Assembly: GCA_034401795.1 (NCBI GenBank) | Contig: CM067366.1 | Location: 75,965,707 to 76,029,706, forward strand | DNA from: Chaetoderma sp. LZ-2023a | Lineage: Eukaryota; Mollusca; Caudofoveata; Chaetodermatida; Chaetodermatidae | Direction of reading: 5' to 3' | Length of the DNA: 64,000 bases | In this document: piece after piece, positions 1-12,680 of the stretch | Position numbering within the stretch: the first letter of the stretch is position 1 | Layout of the letters: each line of letters begins with the position of its first letter | Position numbers and translations under genes: made by a program | The notes under the pieces: model-generated | What the model saw: the letters and a program-made list of their open reading frames with translations, nothing else | Told to the model about the DNA's origin: nothing | The model's database searches: none

Positions 1-430
1 ATTTCGCCCATAGTGCATACATACGACGTTTCCCTATTTCCCAGCATTAGAAAAGTCGAATATTTTGCAGGTTGTTGCTGCCTTGCAACAGTTTTAATTC
101 AAATTAGCTCCAAAACAATCGTCAGAATTTGTGAAAATTCGCATCGAAATTTTGTGAATTTACTATGAAAAACAGTAATTCATTTTATTCGTAAAATGGC
201 CACCAATACCTCAGCCTACAGCCTTCAGAGGGGGATATTAAACAGTAGCAGTCAAATTCTGCCGATCACCGGCGTATAAAGCAATTACTTATATAAACAT
301 TCACGTGCATGGACTATAACTCGGGACGGGCGGGCTTGAACGTCAGGAATAGATGTCTGTACAACTACCTTGCTAGAACAATCAGAATATCGATGCAATA
401 GTTGTATTAAAAGACTACACTGGTGATATT

Positions 431-990
<560 letters not shown>

Positions 991-1640
991 AACAGAGTTA
1001 AACGTGTGTATGAGATTCAATACACCGTCAATAATAAAGATACTTCCCATGATGGTACTGTCGTCGTTGATTTATCTTGGATCATATCTGAAATTTGTAC
1101 CGCAATATGTAATGAGCGGCCTGTTAATTCGTATGCCTCTAATAAAGGGCATCTTGCCGTTAGCAAAGATCTCATTAAGCATTCTCCGTGATTGGTAGTT
1201 ATGGTTGCTGCAACACACATCCTACTTGAACGTGTTTCCATATTAACTCCTACACGCACATTGTAGTATTATGTGGATGCTTCTGGAGTCATTACTACAC
1301 ATGCAGTATTGCGACCGCTGAGTCACAACCTGCAATAATCGGTTTAAAACGGGCATCAGCTAGGACGTAACGCAGCCGTAAATAACCTAGTAGTGCAATT
1401 CTCTGTTAAAACAGGTACATTAGATACTCATTACCCGGCTCTAATTGTCTGATACCCATTAGGACTCTTGATAGCCAGTTAATGGAGAAATGCATGGGTA
1501 CAAGTTATGTAATTCCGGAATCGGTAGTTATAATCTCCAGGCTGAATGGGGAGGAAGGTGTATTTCGTGGATATATTATAGATCTGCAAGTGAAGAGTTC
1601 AAAAGCAGTATGCTAGACAATGATAGACGCGGATGGACAC
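991..1640. other. unassigned sequence
   Basis: About 650 bases between the GA tract and the first MITE. Three short overlapping open frames occur, none with a recognisable domain or convincing splice context. Confidence 0.5.
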
Positions 1641-2053
1641 AATGAACCTTTCCGGTTTTAGCTTTGCCCGACCCATATCTAGCTAAGCTCCGCCCACATC
1701 TCGTTCGTGTTGGGATCGATCGATCTCTGAACACACTGACTATCAATTTCCAAAATACAACACAGGTAAGCTGTTGAATATTTTGAAACTAATTTGACTG
1801 GGTGCTGTTACTGCTTAGGCAGCAACAGCGCTCAGTCAAATTAGTTTCAAAATATTCAACAGCATGTTTATTAAATAGCAAAGAATTACCCAGACATATA
1901 ATTCATACAACGTGTAGGACAGTTTGAGATTTGATGACGGCCTATATGGAACCCTTTGTGACGTAATGATTGTGACGTCAGCATTCACACGCCGAGCTCA
2001 TTATGACGTCATTTGAGGTCAGAAGATGGATGAATACTCTGGAAAGGTAAATT
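1641..2053 (-). mobile_element. palindromic-core MITE (family 1), full length, reverse orientation
   Basis: Reference copy for the dominant repeat. It starts with an AATGAACCTTTCC end and finishes with a complementary GGAAAGGT end, so it has short terminal inverted repeats. Inside, in order, are a GC-box-like block (GCTCCGCCCAC), a GATCGATCGATC block, the donor-like CACAGGTAAG, and a near-perfect palindrome of about 100 bp (GAATATTTTGAAACTAATTT facing its complement around GCTGTTACTGCTTAGGCAGCAACAGC). A final segment is rich in TGACGTCA. No coding capacity is present, so mobilisation would need a transposase from elsewhere. Copies elsewhere in the window define these parts by comparison. Confidence 0.85.
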
Positions 2054-3340
2054 ATGCCCTGCAGCACACATAAACTGTTAACATAAGTATAACATAGCTA
2101 AAGTTGTCGACAGCTTATTGTCCAAACTAAAACTACATCAAAGGGGACCCTCAGTGTACGTGAATGTGCAGCATTCGATAGGGCCGTCTACATAGCTGAA
2201 TTTAATAATCATTATCTATACAGATAACCATGGTGAAGTGTATCTGTTCTTTTATGTTAATCTACCTGGAACAAGAATCGCAATACTTTGCACTAGAACA
2301 TGAGCCAACATATCTTTGGACCGATCACTATAACGCCAGACACTAGAAATATGTTACTGATAGTGAGTGACAGCATTGGGCATTCTTAATAATTATTTGC
2401 CGTCTAACCTACGGATAGACGCGTCGCCACAATGCCAGCCTTGAAACTTCCACTATTCTCTTATGGGTAACTGGCATCTTTGTCATTAGCATATATATAC
2501 GCTAACTAGAACTATTCTCTAGGAAAGGTATATACACGGTGTTGTCAAATCTCTGTTTACATGTTTAAACAATTTTGCAGTCACATGCATGTATTTATAT
2601 ACTTAATGCGAGGTTGTCGCGATTATGCATGACTTCTTCTATGGTAGCTGGGTGAATATCTTCTTAAACTTTAGAATCCTTCAACAGCACGGTCTTGGAA
2701 ACGGACATGGGCAAATAATAAATATCTAATGTCAGTGGGTAGGTCAGTGCTGAGGACGTTAGATACAGCAGCCGATTATAATAAGGGAAGCGGGGACATT
2801 TGCACCCGGCCCCAGATTTTGACCAGCCCCCAATTTCTTCTATCAAAAATATTTGTTTTTAGTGAATAATGTGCTTTATGCAGTTTTTCTTTTTACAAAA
2901 ACAAACTCTCAAGTAATAAAATAAACAAGAAATGTTCACTGAGCCAGTGCATTATCAGACTAGCTGCCTGGACATCATGTCCAGAGAGCTATTTTCGTTT
3001 GTAAGGAGAGAAACTGCATAACTGGATATGGTGCAAACTTGGCGATTTGTTATGGTCTGCAGTATAAAATAAAAAGATAGTCATGTATGCCCCACTCTAT
3101 GCTAGTTTGTATAATACACATAGCACAAAGTGGGGCATACACCCCCACACAATTGTATATTCCAAAATGTTTAATGGACAATAAGACTCAGTGACGGATC
3201 CAATGGGGTGGCCCGAGTGCCCTGGCCACCTCCACCCCCCACCACTCCCCTTAGCTAAAGTCGTGAAGATGTCATGAAAATTATGTTCCTTTGAACCCTG
3301 AAGCTATCAAATCTCAATTTCAAGACAATCATACGGGTCT
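2054..3340. other. unassigned sequence
   Basis: About 1.3 kb without a supported gene, RNA or clear repeat. A 60-codon minus-strand open frame at 2664-2846 has no recognisable features. Confidence 0.5.
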
Positions 3341-3344
3341 GTAA

Positions 3345-3395
3345 TCTGTTGAATACTTTAAAACTAATTTGACTGGAAGCGGTTGCATCATTTGT
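3345..3395. mobile_element. MITE family 1 core fragment
   Basis: One half of the palindromic core (CTGTTGAATACTTTAAAACTAATTT) is followed by unrelated sequence. It is preceded by decayed reverse-orientation flank (CAATTTCAAGACAATCATACGGG), so this is a truncated copy. Confidence 0.6.
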
Positions 3396-3716
3396 GCCTT
3401 AGTATGAGTAACGTATTACGTTAAATAATGCAAAATACCAATAAATGTATGAATGTGCATTGAAGAATTACACTTATTCTCTAAGGATGTGAAGATAACA
3501 CCTTGACTGATGCAATTTTAAAACTCTAAAATTTGCATCGTATTATGTTTCCTCAATGGACACATCACATCTGTAGTGGCATGTAGCCTTACTAAGTTAT
3601 GAATATGAATAGGTGAATAGAATGATTGTTTAATACATGTTCACAATCTTATTATCTGTCTTACCAAAATTCGCATCTCAGCAGTTTTAAGTTAAACAAA
3701 TTTCTCTGGTGGAGCA

Positions 3717-3733
3717 ACCCCCCCCCCCCCCCC
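3717..3733. repeat. poly-C run
   Basis: Uninterrupted cytosine homopolymer of about 17 bases, prone to sequencing error. The flanks are unassigned. Confidence 0.9.
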
Positions 3734-3876
3734 ACACCTCCGAAACACACCACCCATTTTTTTGGAAGGGCCCCCCTCTGAGAGTCCCTCCCAGACCTAC
3801 CCCAAGGACCACCCTTCATGATTGTATTATAGATTAATATTATTTGTTTATCTTCTCGATGGCACCACTTGCACAT

Positions 3877-4077
3877 CCAGAGGTAAATATGGCCCTACAG
3901 TTGGCTGTTAAATTATTCCATTTTAGCCATTTAATTTCATTTTTCTGTTCACTCAGTTTTTTATCCAGTCCTGTTTTAATAACTGAATGGCTAAAAAAAT
4001 TGACTGAGCAAAAAAAATGTAATTAAATGGATAAAAAATAATTTAACAGCCAACTGATGCTTCATATTTACCTCTGG
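3877..4077. mobile_element. 201-bp foldback (hairpin) element
   Basis: The two ends are inverted repeats of about 41 bp. The left begins CCAGAGGTAAATATG and continues to CAGTTGGCTGTTAAATTATT; the right is its complement with a few mismatches. The interior is also largely self-complementary, with TAGCCATTTAATT and TATCCATTTAATT blocks in exchanged order. No other copy was recognised in this window. Confidence 0.75.
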
Positions 4078-4464
4078 AAATGCAGGAAATGCCATCTGCG
4101 AGCATCTAGATTTCGAAATTTTCCAGAGGGACCCCCTTAGGTTTTGCCTTCCGCTTCCCTTCAACTCCACACATATTCTTTGCCCCCGGCGCTGGTAAGG
4201 CTTAATGCGGCGCTGGTTAGATATGATACAGCTGGCCTGTGTCCAAATGTCTGATACTCATTATGCCAAGGCAGCAATCTAATAGGGGAAACGAAGACCC
4301 CACAGAGACAATCACAACATCTTCTCAAGTGAAAAATCAATCGTATGGATGCTAATCTGATAATGGTTAGGTGGACTTACTATGTCTATGGTAGTGTATA
4401 GCAGATTGAAGACCTGTAGACAATCTTGACACAAACTAGCCGGTGTATCGGTAGGATTCGAGGC

Positions 4465-4700
4465 ATTCAATCTGCCACTCAAGTATCTGCTGTCATCTTC
4501 ATATTATGTCGCTTGTTATATGGCATCACAATCAAATGACGTAGGCCCGACAAGAAAGTGTCAAAGATCCAACAGAATGTGTTTGAATTATACGTAGTTG
4601 GTGAAATTACAGTTTAATAATCATTCTACTTAACATTTTGAAACTAATTTTAAATTAGCTATTACTGCCCTAGCCAACAATATATCGCCGCATAGGTAGT
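4465..4700 (+). mobile_element. decayed MITE family 1 copy
   Basis: A forward-orientation order is discernible: an ATGGCATCACAATCAAATGACG segment, then TTTAATAATCATTC, then ACATTTTGAAACTAATTTTAAATTAG. It is strongly diverged and the 3' half is missing. Confidence 0.55.
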
Positions 4701-4789
4701 TACAAAATAGTGAACACATTACCTGTATAGTTATCATGAAATGAATCGGTCTTCCCCGTAAGTACCAACAAATACAGAGGCAACTCTGT

Positions 4790-7310
4790 TTATGTCTAAG
4801 CTTCTTCAAACAAGAAACTGTGCTCGACATCCTCGGACGACGCGGTCTTCCCAGGAACTTACCATAGTTCCATGGAATGTACGTGGTCTGAGCACAACAT
4901 CAACGAGGCAAACCTTATGTGCAGACTGTGAATGCAATACCATCGATAGTACATGCATTCAAGAGACTAAAGTAGCTAAAAAAACCCAGAGCAACAACTA
5001 TAGAAGGCCATAAGCTAGTACTCATAGAGCTCGAACATACCACATACCTGGGTTTAGGGTTACTAATCGGGCCAAGGGTCTTGGACCATTTCATCTGTTT
5101 TGGATACGTCAGTGACTGCGTTGCATTCATCAACTTGGCTATACCTACGTGAAAACACACCACCACTAAGTGTCACATAGTCAACGTATATGGCCCAACT
5201 ACCGAAAAGCCAAAGAGAATCCAGCAATATTTTATTCTTTCCATGCAGAACTGCGCTCGGCCATTACAATACCAGGTAGATGGCAACTGTTCGTGTCTGA
5301 AGATTTCAACTCCAAGTTGGGTAAACTCGGAATTGTGGACAAAGGTTCAAGACTTGGCCTATGCATAGGATCGCATGGAGAGGGCACAGGAAAAAGGAAT
5401 GAAGACGTACTGGTGGCATTCCTTAGTTCCAATGGCTTATTTGCCACCAGTATGGTTTTTAAACACCCATGCCATCTCCGGACAACATGGACTGGACACA
5501 TTGCTGATCGCAAAGACCCACAAGAGTCTAAGGCTACAATAGCTGTCTTCAATCAAGTAGATTTCAGGCTATGCAAGACAGAATCAAAACCCCTCCTTCG
5601 GGATGTTGGTTCCTACTAAGCCATAAGCCAGCCACACGGCTTCAGATGAACAATCTCTACCTAATTATAAGAAAGTAGAGTCAACCTCAACCTACCCAAG
5701 CTTATCAGCGATACTGATACTCAAATGTCATACAAAAAGACCCCCGGGAGCAAATAGCTAACATCGATCTCAGCTCCAATCCAAACGACGCCCTAATCAA
5801 AATACTAAATTATATGGCATCAACAGCTACCATCACCATATGTGTTCTTAAAAACAACCGAACTAGGTATACTGATGACCCTCTAGCAGTAAAACTGTCA
5901 GCAGAGCAGAAAGCGTGGCCAAGGTGAAGACCACACCAAACTACGCTGGGAGCGCAATAACATTCTGCATCGCATTAGCGAACGCTTAAAAGAGCTTGCT
6001 ATTCATCAAGCAGACGCCCTAGCAGATAAAATGACAGCCATGGATGACTGTCACAAAATGTTTCGGGCAGCCCGAGCCCTGACAGTTACGGACACAAGTT
6101 ACACACACCACTTACTGTACACAAATATGAAGGACACTTTATCGGGACTGACCAGGGCAAAGCCGAGGCGATTCGAGAATGGTTCAAGGAACAGTTCACT
6201 GATCACGATGTGGGGCCCTTGCACCCGTTCTCCGGAGACCACACGTCATTACTAAGACCAATTAAAACAGCAGAAATTGAGAAGGCACGTGTATCTGGGC
6301 CTGATGGCACGAGCAATGAACTATTTAAATATGCAAGCGACATTATCTCAAAACCGACCACGCACCTAACCAATTCAGCTTTTATGCACCACATTCGCAT
6401 CTACGCTGTAGGCCAAGGCATCCTTATCTCACTACCCAAGCCCAAGAAGCCAGCTGGCCCCAGGCAATCTGCGGCCCATTGAATTCATCAGCAGCGTACG
6501 GAATGTCATATCCAATGTTACTCTATACCACATCCGAGAGAAGATAGATGTCTTCACCGGATCATGGCAAAGTGGCTTCAAACGTGGACGCAGCTGCGCA
6601 GACATTGTATGGGTTCAATGTATGCATGTGCCGGTAGCCATGTCCAAACACTGGAATTTCCACAAAATGGGAATTGGCATGTCACGAGCCTGCGACACAA
6701 TTAAATGTTCAACGATCCTAGATGTACTACACCAGCTCAGTTGCAATGAAGATGAGCTACGACTAGTGAGATTACTTCTTGCAGACACCAAGCTGAGAGT
6801 ACGAGTCAAGTCAGTGAAGTGTGTTGAATTTGAGAAAGTAATCAACTCCCCACAGATTATCTATCTCCTGTGCTTTTCACCTGTTACCTTGCTGCTACAT
6901 TGAAATCCGTGCTGGAAAGTTCCACAAGAGAACCCCCAACCCGCCCACCCCATCCCACCCCACATCATCAATACTGGGCATGCCGCTAGTGATGGACTAT
7001 GCCGACGACGTGGAGTTCATAGACGAGGAAAGGAAACCCCTTTCCGAACTTCTCACAATAGCTGCAAGCAAACAAAAAATTGAGAATATCTTTATGAATG
7101 AATGCAAAACAGTCCACCTGCATATACATATCTACAAAGAATAAAACTGAAGAAAATAACGACCCACCTCGTGACGCTGAACCGTGGAGGAAAGGTATAC
7201 ACCTGGGCTCACTACTTTGCAGTACTGCTGACTTTGCTGACGCTGCATCATGTGGGGCCTAGCTTTTCAGTCCTTTTGGAAGATATGGATTCGTAGATCG
7301 TAGCGTATAC
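4790..7310 (+). pseudogene. non-LTR retrotransposon (APE endonuclease + reverse transcriptase), decayed
   Basis: Consecutive plus-strand fragments read as one LINE ORF2. An endonuclease/exonuclease/phosphatase domain begins with LTIVPWNVRGLS and CIQETKV (about 4855-4970), then continues in another frame with FVSEDFNSKLGKLG, RTTWTGHIADRKD and NQVDFRLCKTE (5170-5620). The reverse transcriptase follows: KARVSGPDGTSNELFKYASD (about 6280-6345), LPKPKKPAGP, GFKRGRSCADIVW and LRLVRLLLADTKLRVRVKS, then the catalytic box as DYADDVEFIDEE near 6990-7030. After that the frame decays, ending near AFQSFWKIW about 7255-7290. Several frameshifts and stops separate the pieces, so no functional protein is made. 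The family aspartate of RT motif A appears as MSRACDTIK, with Cys before Asp. I assign it only to APE-type LINEs, not to a clade. Confidence 0.85.
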
Positions 7311-7879
7311 TAGAAAGGGTTATTAAGTATTGTGTATACCATATTTGCGTTTGGAGAAGTTAGGGAACACACAGAGAAGAATACTGGAATGGGTCCAGAT
7401 GAGCGTATCATAGATGGTGTATACTCTAGCAATTTATAAGCCGGGTTAGGGCAGCAATGCATAACAGTAAACAGACTTTCTTTGAAACACCGGACATCTA
7501 CGACCAGATATATTTTTCGGACGTCAAATGGCAGCCTTAGGAAAGGAACAGTCGTGTACCTTGGCGTGGCTAACGAGTAAATCCGTCTGGGGATTTGATC
7601 ACGATCTCACTACAGACACGTATTAAGTATCCTATTGAATAGCCATGAAATTCAGTTCCATCAAGCCCATGATGGAATTTAAAAAGATGGGCCAGGATTG
7701 GGTTGGTGATGGGGGGGGGGGGGGGCAGGGCAGAGTTCGAGAAAGAAGATGAATGGCCGATTGCAGTCGTTTGCTGATGCATTTATTGATACAGACACGT
7801 ACGTTAATTCATCATGATTGTCGTTATCACCGTCGTCAACGGTATCATCGTCCTCATCATGGCAATAGCAATCTTCATC
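7311..7879. other. unassigned sequence with poly-G run
   Basis: Sequence between the two oppositely oriented LINE pieces. It contains a G homopolymer at about 7709-7726 and short CATCATCGTC-type repeats near 7830-7865. No gene was recognised. Confidence 0.5.
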
Positions 7880-8655
7880 GACACCTCTTTTCCTCAGCCG
7901 AAATACTTAGCTTCCTAAGGTCCATTCTTAATTTTAGTGTACCGAGTCCTGCTTTCTTGAGGTCACCTTGTAGCACGTATAGCAGATTTATGCAATGATA
8001 TGCTCTCCTGGCTTTGTATTTGCTGGCTCCGAGTAGGGCGAATTCAAAGGCTCTCTGTGCTGGTGTGTCTTCAGGCATTCTTAGCATATGGCCAAACGAA
8101 GACCATCTTTGCTGGGCGATCTTTACAGACAGCTGTGACGAATTACACATCTTGTATAGGGCATCGCTGGAAATTCTGCTGTCTGGCCATCGGTGTACAG
8201 TGATGGTGCGTAGGTGATTGCGGTGGCAGGAATGCCCAGCTATTACACTTATACAGCATCAATGATATGCAGGTTGCATTGTATAAAGATAGTCTTTTTA
8301 CCAAAGGCATCTTTGATATACGATTCCATATCTTCCAGAAGGACTGGAAAGCTAGGCCCCACATGACGCAGCGTCAGCAAAGTCAGCAGTACTGCAAAGC
8401 AGTGAGCCCAGGATTGGACCTTTCCTCCACGGTTCACGGTCACGAGGTGGGTTGTTATTTTCCTCAGTTTTATTGTTTGTAGATACATATATTAAGTTGA
8501 ACTGTTTTGCATTCATTCATAAAGAGATTCTCAATTTGTTTTTTACTTGCAGCTATTGAGAGAATTTCGTCAAAGGGTTTCCTTTCAGCGTCTATGTAAT
8601 CCACATCGCCAGCATAGTCCATCTCTAGCGGCATACCCAGTATTGACGCGACGTA
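7880..8655 (-). pseudogene. LINE 3' part on the minus strand (same family as 4790-7310)
   Basis: Read on the minus strand, 8650-8560 gives a decayed RT catalytic box (LEMDYAGDVDYID-like, with YAGD for YADD). Then follow an AFQSFWKIWNRIS segment (about 8310-8360), LSLYNATCISLMLYKCNSWA (about 8240-8300), and the C-terminal RWSSFGHMLRMPEDTPAQRA (about 8045-8110), ending in a basic Lys/Arg-rich tail near 7880. Stops and frameshifts break it. It overlaps in content with the 3' end of the plus-strand copy, so it is a separate insertion facing it rather than a simple 5' inversion of one copy. Confidence 0.8.
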
Positions 8656-8659
8656 TTAC

Positions 8660-8830
8660 ACGTCATTGGACATTATGCTGTCTGGCCATCGGTGTCCAGT
8701 GGTGGTGCGCAGGTGTTTGCGGCGGCAGGCATCGTGATTGTCTAGAGTTGTCTTTTGGAGCTGCCCAGCTATTACAGTTATACAGCATCAAGGACATACA
8801 GGTTGCATTGTATAAAGATAGTCTTCTTCT
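8660..8830 (-). pseudogene. second minus-strand LINE fragment
   Basis: The minus strand reads RRLSLYNATCMSLMLYNCNS followed by a His/Pro-rich stretch ending at about 8663. It is clearly homologous to the segment at 8143-8300 but a separate copy. It lies directly against the neighbouring fragment's RT box, giving two partial copies in tandem on this strand. Confidence 0.75.
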
Positions 8831-8877
8831 GTTCGCACTCATCATGGACATCTGCAGATCTGTCACGAGCAGCGACC

Positions 8878-9785
8878 CGAGTTGTGACAATATTTCTGAT
8901 TGTTGATTACATATTTGCCGTATTGGTTTGCGTGTTGTTGCTGTTGGTCGAGTGTCATTATGGCTCAAAGCTGCACATCCTTGAACTTATAAAACCTCGT
9001 CCAAGTTCTAGTGGCCATGAGTGGTATGGATGAAGAATATTATATCGTAGTTGACCACCCTAAGGTGGCGGCAATTATAATCATATTGGCAGGTTCGACG
9101 ACGCTTATACAGGAAGGGCTAGATGCGAAAAATAGTGTAACAATTAGCTTAGACGTAGACTTGGAGTTGTTTTATCATAACCGGCTATACATTTTGAAAT
9201 ATAAGTAGCATTCTTGTATCATTGTATTAGAGTGCTAATAGAAAGCAGTTTAACTCATGTCCACTTGGTTCAAGGAAACATCATCTTCTTTAAAGAAAAC
9301 ATGGACGTTGCGACCTCAAGGGCATTGCACATTATTAGCGATTGAGCTGAGCTGGATTCTCAATGTTTACAAGTTAAAAACGCATTGCATGTATGCATTT
9401 AGAACATATACGGCACACAGGTTATTGCTTAGCTAGTTGATAGCACATCTCATTAGGGGTTCTCGTGATTGATTCTCTTGAAATCCAACTTTGAGACTAT
9501 GAAACGGATAGTATCCCGCGTCTGGGTTGTGCTTTAGAGCACAGAATGAATGTGGATCTACACGGTTCACTGTAGGCATGCGCCAACATATCATAACTGC
9601 CAGGTCAATGCATGATGCAATTGATTTACCACGTTTCATGTCGACAGAATATATTTTTACAAACACAGTATCAAAAAAATATCTGATTTGATGTGAACCA
9701 GTAGATCATATCAATTCACTTTAACTCTGTTCGTGATTACTTCGGACGATAGCTCGTTTTGTTATTATTGAATGATTAAATGCAA
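8878..9785 (+). repeat. 0.9-kb duplicated segment, copy 1
   Basis: It matches 19018-20404 over its length apart from indels and one MITE inserted in the other copy. Shared landmarks are ATTTGCCGTATTGG, GTTGTTGCTGTTGG, GGCGGCAATTATAATCATAT, GATAGCACATCTCAT, AACATATCATAACTGCCAGG and GTAGATCATATCAATTC, ending near ATTATTGAATGATTA. No coding region was recognised. It may be an interspersed repeat of unknown class or a segmental duplication. Confidence 0.8.
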
Positions 9786-9839
9786 TGTTCGTCGCGATAG
9801 CAGACATTGTAAAACGAATCGTAGGAGAAAACGTAGCAA

Positions 9840-10200
9840 GAGCTGATATATAGATCCGACCAATTACGGCACATATAGCCTAACGTCACACTTGACATGC
9901 ATAATGAACGAGGCATTTCAGTCCGTCATGATCATAGTCCCAAGTGTTTGACTTGTATGTCTTTACCGTTTAATAAACATGTTGTTGTATATTTTGAAAC
10001 TAATTTGACTGTGCGCTGTTGACAACACTATCACGTAAAATTACTTTCAAAATATTCACCACCTTACATATATAATAGTTCCCTTGAAATTGAGATTCTG
10101 TAAATTCAGGGTTCAAATTCTATACATCGATCCCAACACGTGCACGCCGTGGGCACAGCTCGCCTGGATATGGGTGTGGCATAGCTGGAAATAGATCACT
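9840..10200 (+). mobile_element. MITE family 1 copy, forward orientation
   Basis: TGTATGTCTTTACCGTTTAATAAACATG leads into GTATATTTTGAAACTAATTTG, a shortened palindrome, then CTTGAAATTGAGATTCTG, CATCGATCCCAACACG and GGGTGTGGCATAGCTGG. The 5' third is strongly diverged. Confidence 0.75.
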
Positions 10201-11327
10201 CTATAGTCCGATATATCGATACATCAATATATCGTATGTTCCAATGTTGGATGCACTTCTTCGTGGCTGGGGTGGATTAAGCTCATGCACACATTACAAT
10301 GAGACAAATGAATAATTAAGACACAGCACGGTGCGTTAAAATGAACTCCTCCAGCGCCACTCATGCAAAAGCCATACCATTAATGTGATCCAAGTGCTGA
10401 CGCCTCTAGGACATTGTGTAATATGGGAGCTCTGAAATCAGATCTCTTGTATTGTCAGAATTAAATATGTACTTGTTGGTTGTCAAATTGTTATTTTAAA
10501 TATATGTTTATTATTTTTCTTCTTATGTATTATTATTTCACACTGCACATACTCTTAATCTTCACTGTCAATGTGCTTCAGTAGTTGCACAGCATGTTTC
10601 CCCTGGCCATGAAGTAACATTACATACCTGATATTTTAATTAGGGATTCGGGTATTGTCTTGTTCTAGCTTTTCTAATCAACGCTTTTATTCGAACAAAC
10701 CTACACACACCCACGACTTTATCTGAAAGTCTACATCCAGCACATCTAGTCACCAGTGTACATGATTTTAAAACTATTTCACTTACATTTATCTGAAACA
10801 AAATTGGAAATGATTTGCTTGTCGTGGACTATGACACGCAGTTATCAGACATTGTAATTTTCAGGAAGATTTGTCATCAGAATAAGCACAGCATTGCTTG
10901 CCTCTGTGAAGGCGTGTGATGTCAGTGCTATATCGAGAATGATCTATGTAAATATAATGACACATCGACAGAAAGAATGATTTACTATTGTTAATAATTT
11001 TCTACAGTAAACGCAATCATTCATCCACGTTCATTTGCGATTCGCGAGTGCATATACGTGATTCTATTGCTTTTCAACATAATATTACTATTCTTGCTGG
11101 CATTCATATATACACATAAAAACTTTGAATTTGCTGTATCCAATTATTCTAGAGGACGCCATGATAAATAGCGACCTAAAGGGAGCAGTAATGATTAAAC
11201 TCAGGGCATAGAACAACATTAAGAAGCTAGATACTCAGGATAATAACAAGGAATACTCCTTAATGAAGGAAAATGGATGATTACAGATGCAGGGTGTTTC
11301 AAACTAATGCAGCCGTAGAATTGATTA

Positions 11328-11360
<33 letters not shown>

Positions 11361-11427
11361 GAAAACACTCATCATCACCACCATCATCACCACTAAGATA
11401 TTTAGTGACATTTGTGGGTACATATTC
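10201..11427. other. unassigned sequence with a short (CAT)n tract
   Basis: AT-rich DNA with no supported gene. An ATC/CAT trinucleotide microsatellite lies at about 11329-11361, with diverged CATCACCAC units to about 11395. Confidence 0.6.
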
Positions 11428-11865
11428 TTAACCCCTCTTGTGTCAACTTAACCCTTTAATGGTCAAGTTGGTCAAAATCGACATCTGCAGTGATCTTGAG
11501 AAATGTCAATTTATAGGCTAAGAGAAGAATATTTTTGAAATTTTAGCACTGAAATAACTGTCTCGGTAACCGAGCCAGTCATTCCAGTGGTAAATATCCA
11601 GAAATACACTTCTTGGTCTGCAATTGGACACTGGCTAGGCAAAGATTTGACTTGTATTGACCATTGCACTTTTGATGAATACCCATTTGAAGGATAACAT
11701 AAATTTATTTATTTTTTTGTAAATTACCGTTATAAATTTACAAAAATACTCTTTTGACTGCAAAAAAACCCTAGCTTTCCTTGAAAACTCTTGGCAAGTA
11801 AATAGTTAATTGAAATAAATAGAATTTTGGGCGCTTTAATGCGGCGTTGGCACACCAGGGGTTAA
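11428..11865. mobile_element. TTAA-ended foldback MITE (family 3)
   Basis: The left end TTAACCCCTCTTGTGTCAAC faces the complement of the right end, TTAACCCCTGGTGTGCCAAC, with 17 of 20 positions matching. TTAA lies at each tip, as expected for insertion at a TTAA target. An internal hairpin block, CGGTAACCGAGCCAGTCATT, recurs in both other recognised members. It has no coding capacity. Confidence 0.7.
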
Positions 11866-12439
11866 ATAGCTAGATAGTTACTGAAGATTGTATATACTAA
11901 CCAGTTAGCTTTAACTGCTTCGTGACATAATCTGAACGAGTAGGATTTATATTGTATTGAGAGACATTTCATGAAGTGAATCAGAAAATATGAAGGGCAT
12001 ATTAAGTCTATCTTAATCATATACATATATGTCTATGTATTTGTATACAGCCTTTGTTAGACCGAAAAAACCGGCTGGCTTTATATTAATACGCTATCCT
12101 GCACATTGCCTTTCATGTGTCAAAATGAATACGACTTCCATTGAGATAAATAGAGGGTGTCCCGCTTGTCACTTGGAATGAACCCCCCTTTTCAAATCCT
12201 GCGAACTTGACAATGCCATCCTCTGTGTACAGTAAATACTTCTCTTCGTTGTATGCACTTGAGCGAAGTGGCCATTGTATTACCATCAATGGTGTCTTTT
12301 AAGTCGTTTTGGGAAATCTATTTAACACTGATCTGGTGAGACATATTGTCAACATTGAATTTGAACAATGATAAAGCGCATGTTTATGAAGATTGATTGA
12401 CGGCAAGGCAAAGGTGCTGTTCGGAACGGCCTGATCACG
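11866..12439. other. unassigned sequence
   Basis: About 570 bases with no open frame of note and no repeat recognised. Confidence 0.5.
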
Positions 12440-12680
12440 CAATAGAGGAATTCAATCTGTTTGTCAAGTATATAACATCATCATAACCAATTCCGTCACA
12501 CGTATGCTGATATCACAATCAACTACGTGATGAGTGACGTAGCTATGTTCATTTTGGAACTCTTAAAATGTGTACGAATTGTATATCTTTACTATTAAAT
12601 AAACATCATGTTGAATATTTTGAAACTAATTTGACTGTGTTTTTTTGCTGCTATAGGGCTGAGTTGATGAGATATTTGTC
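12440..12680 (+). mobile_element. MITE family 1 copy, 3'-truncated
   Basis: A forward copy with the ACATCATCATAACC / CAATCAACTACGTGATG segment, TACGAATTGTATATCTTTAC, AATAAACATCATG and one palindrome arm (GAATATTTTGAAACTAATTT). The sequence then diverges, so the second arm and 3' end are lost. Confidence 0.75.
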
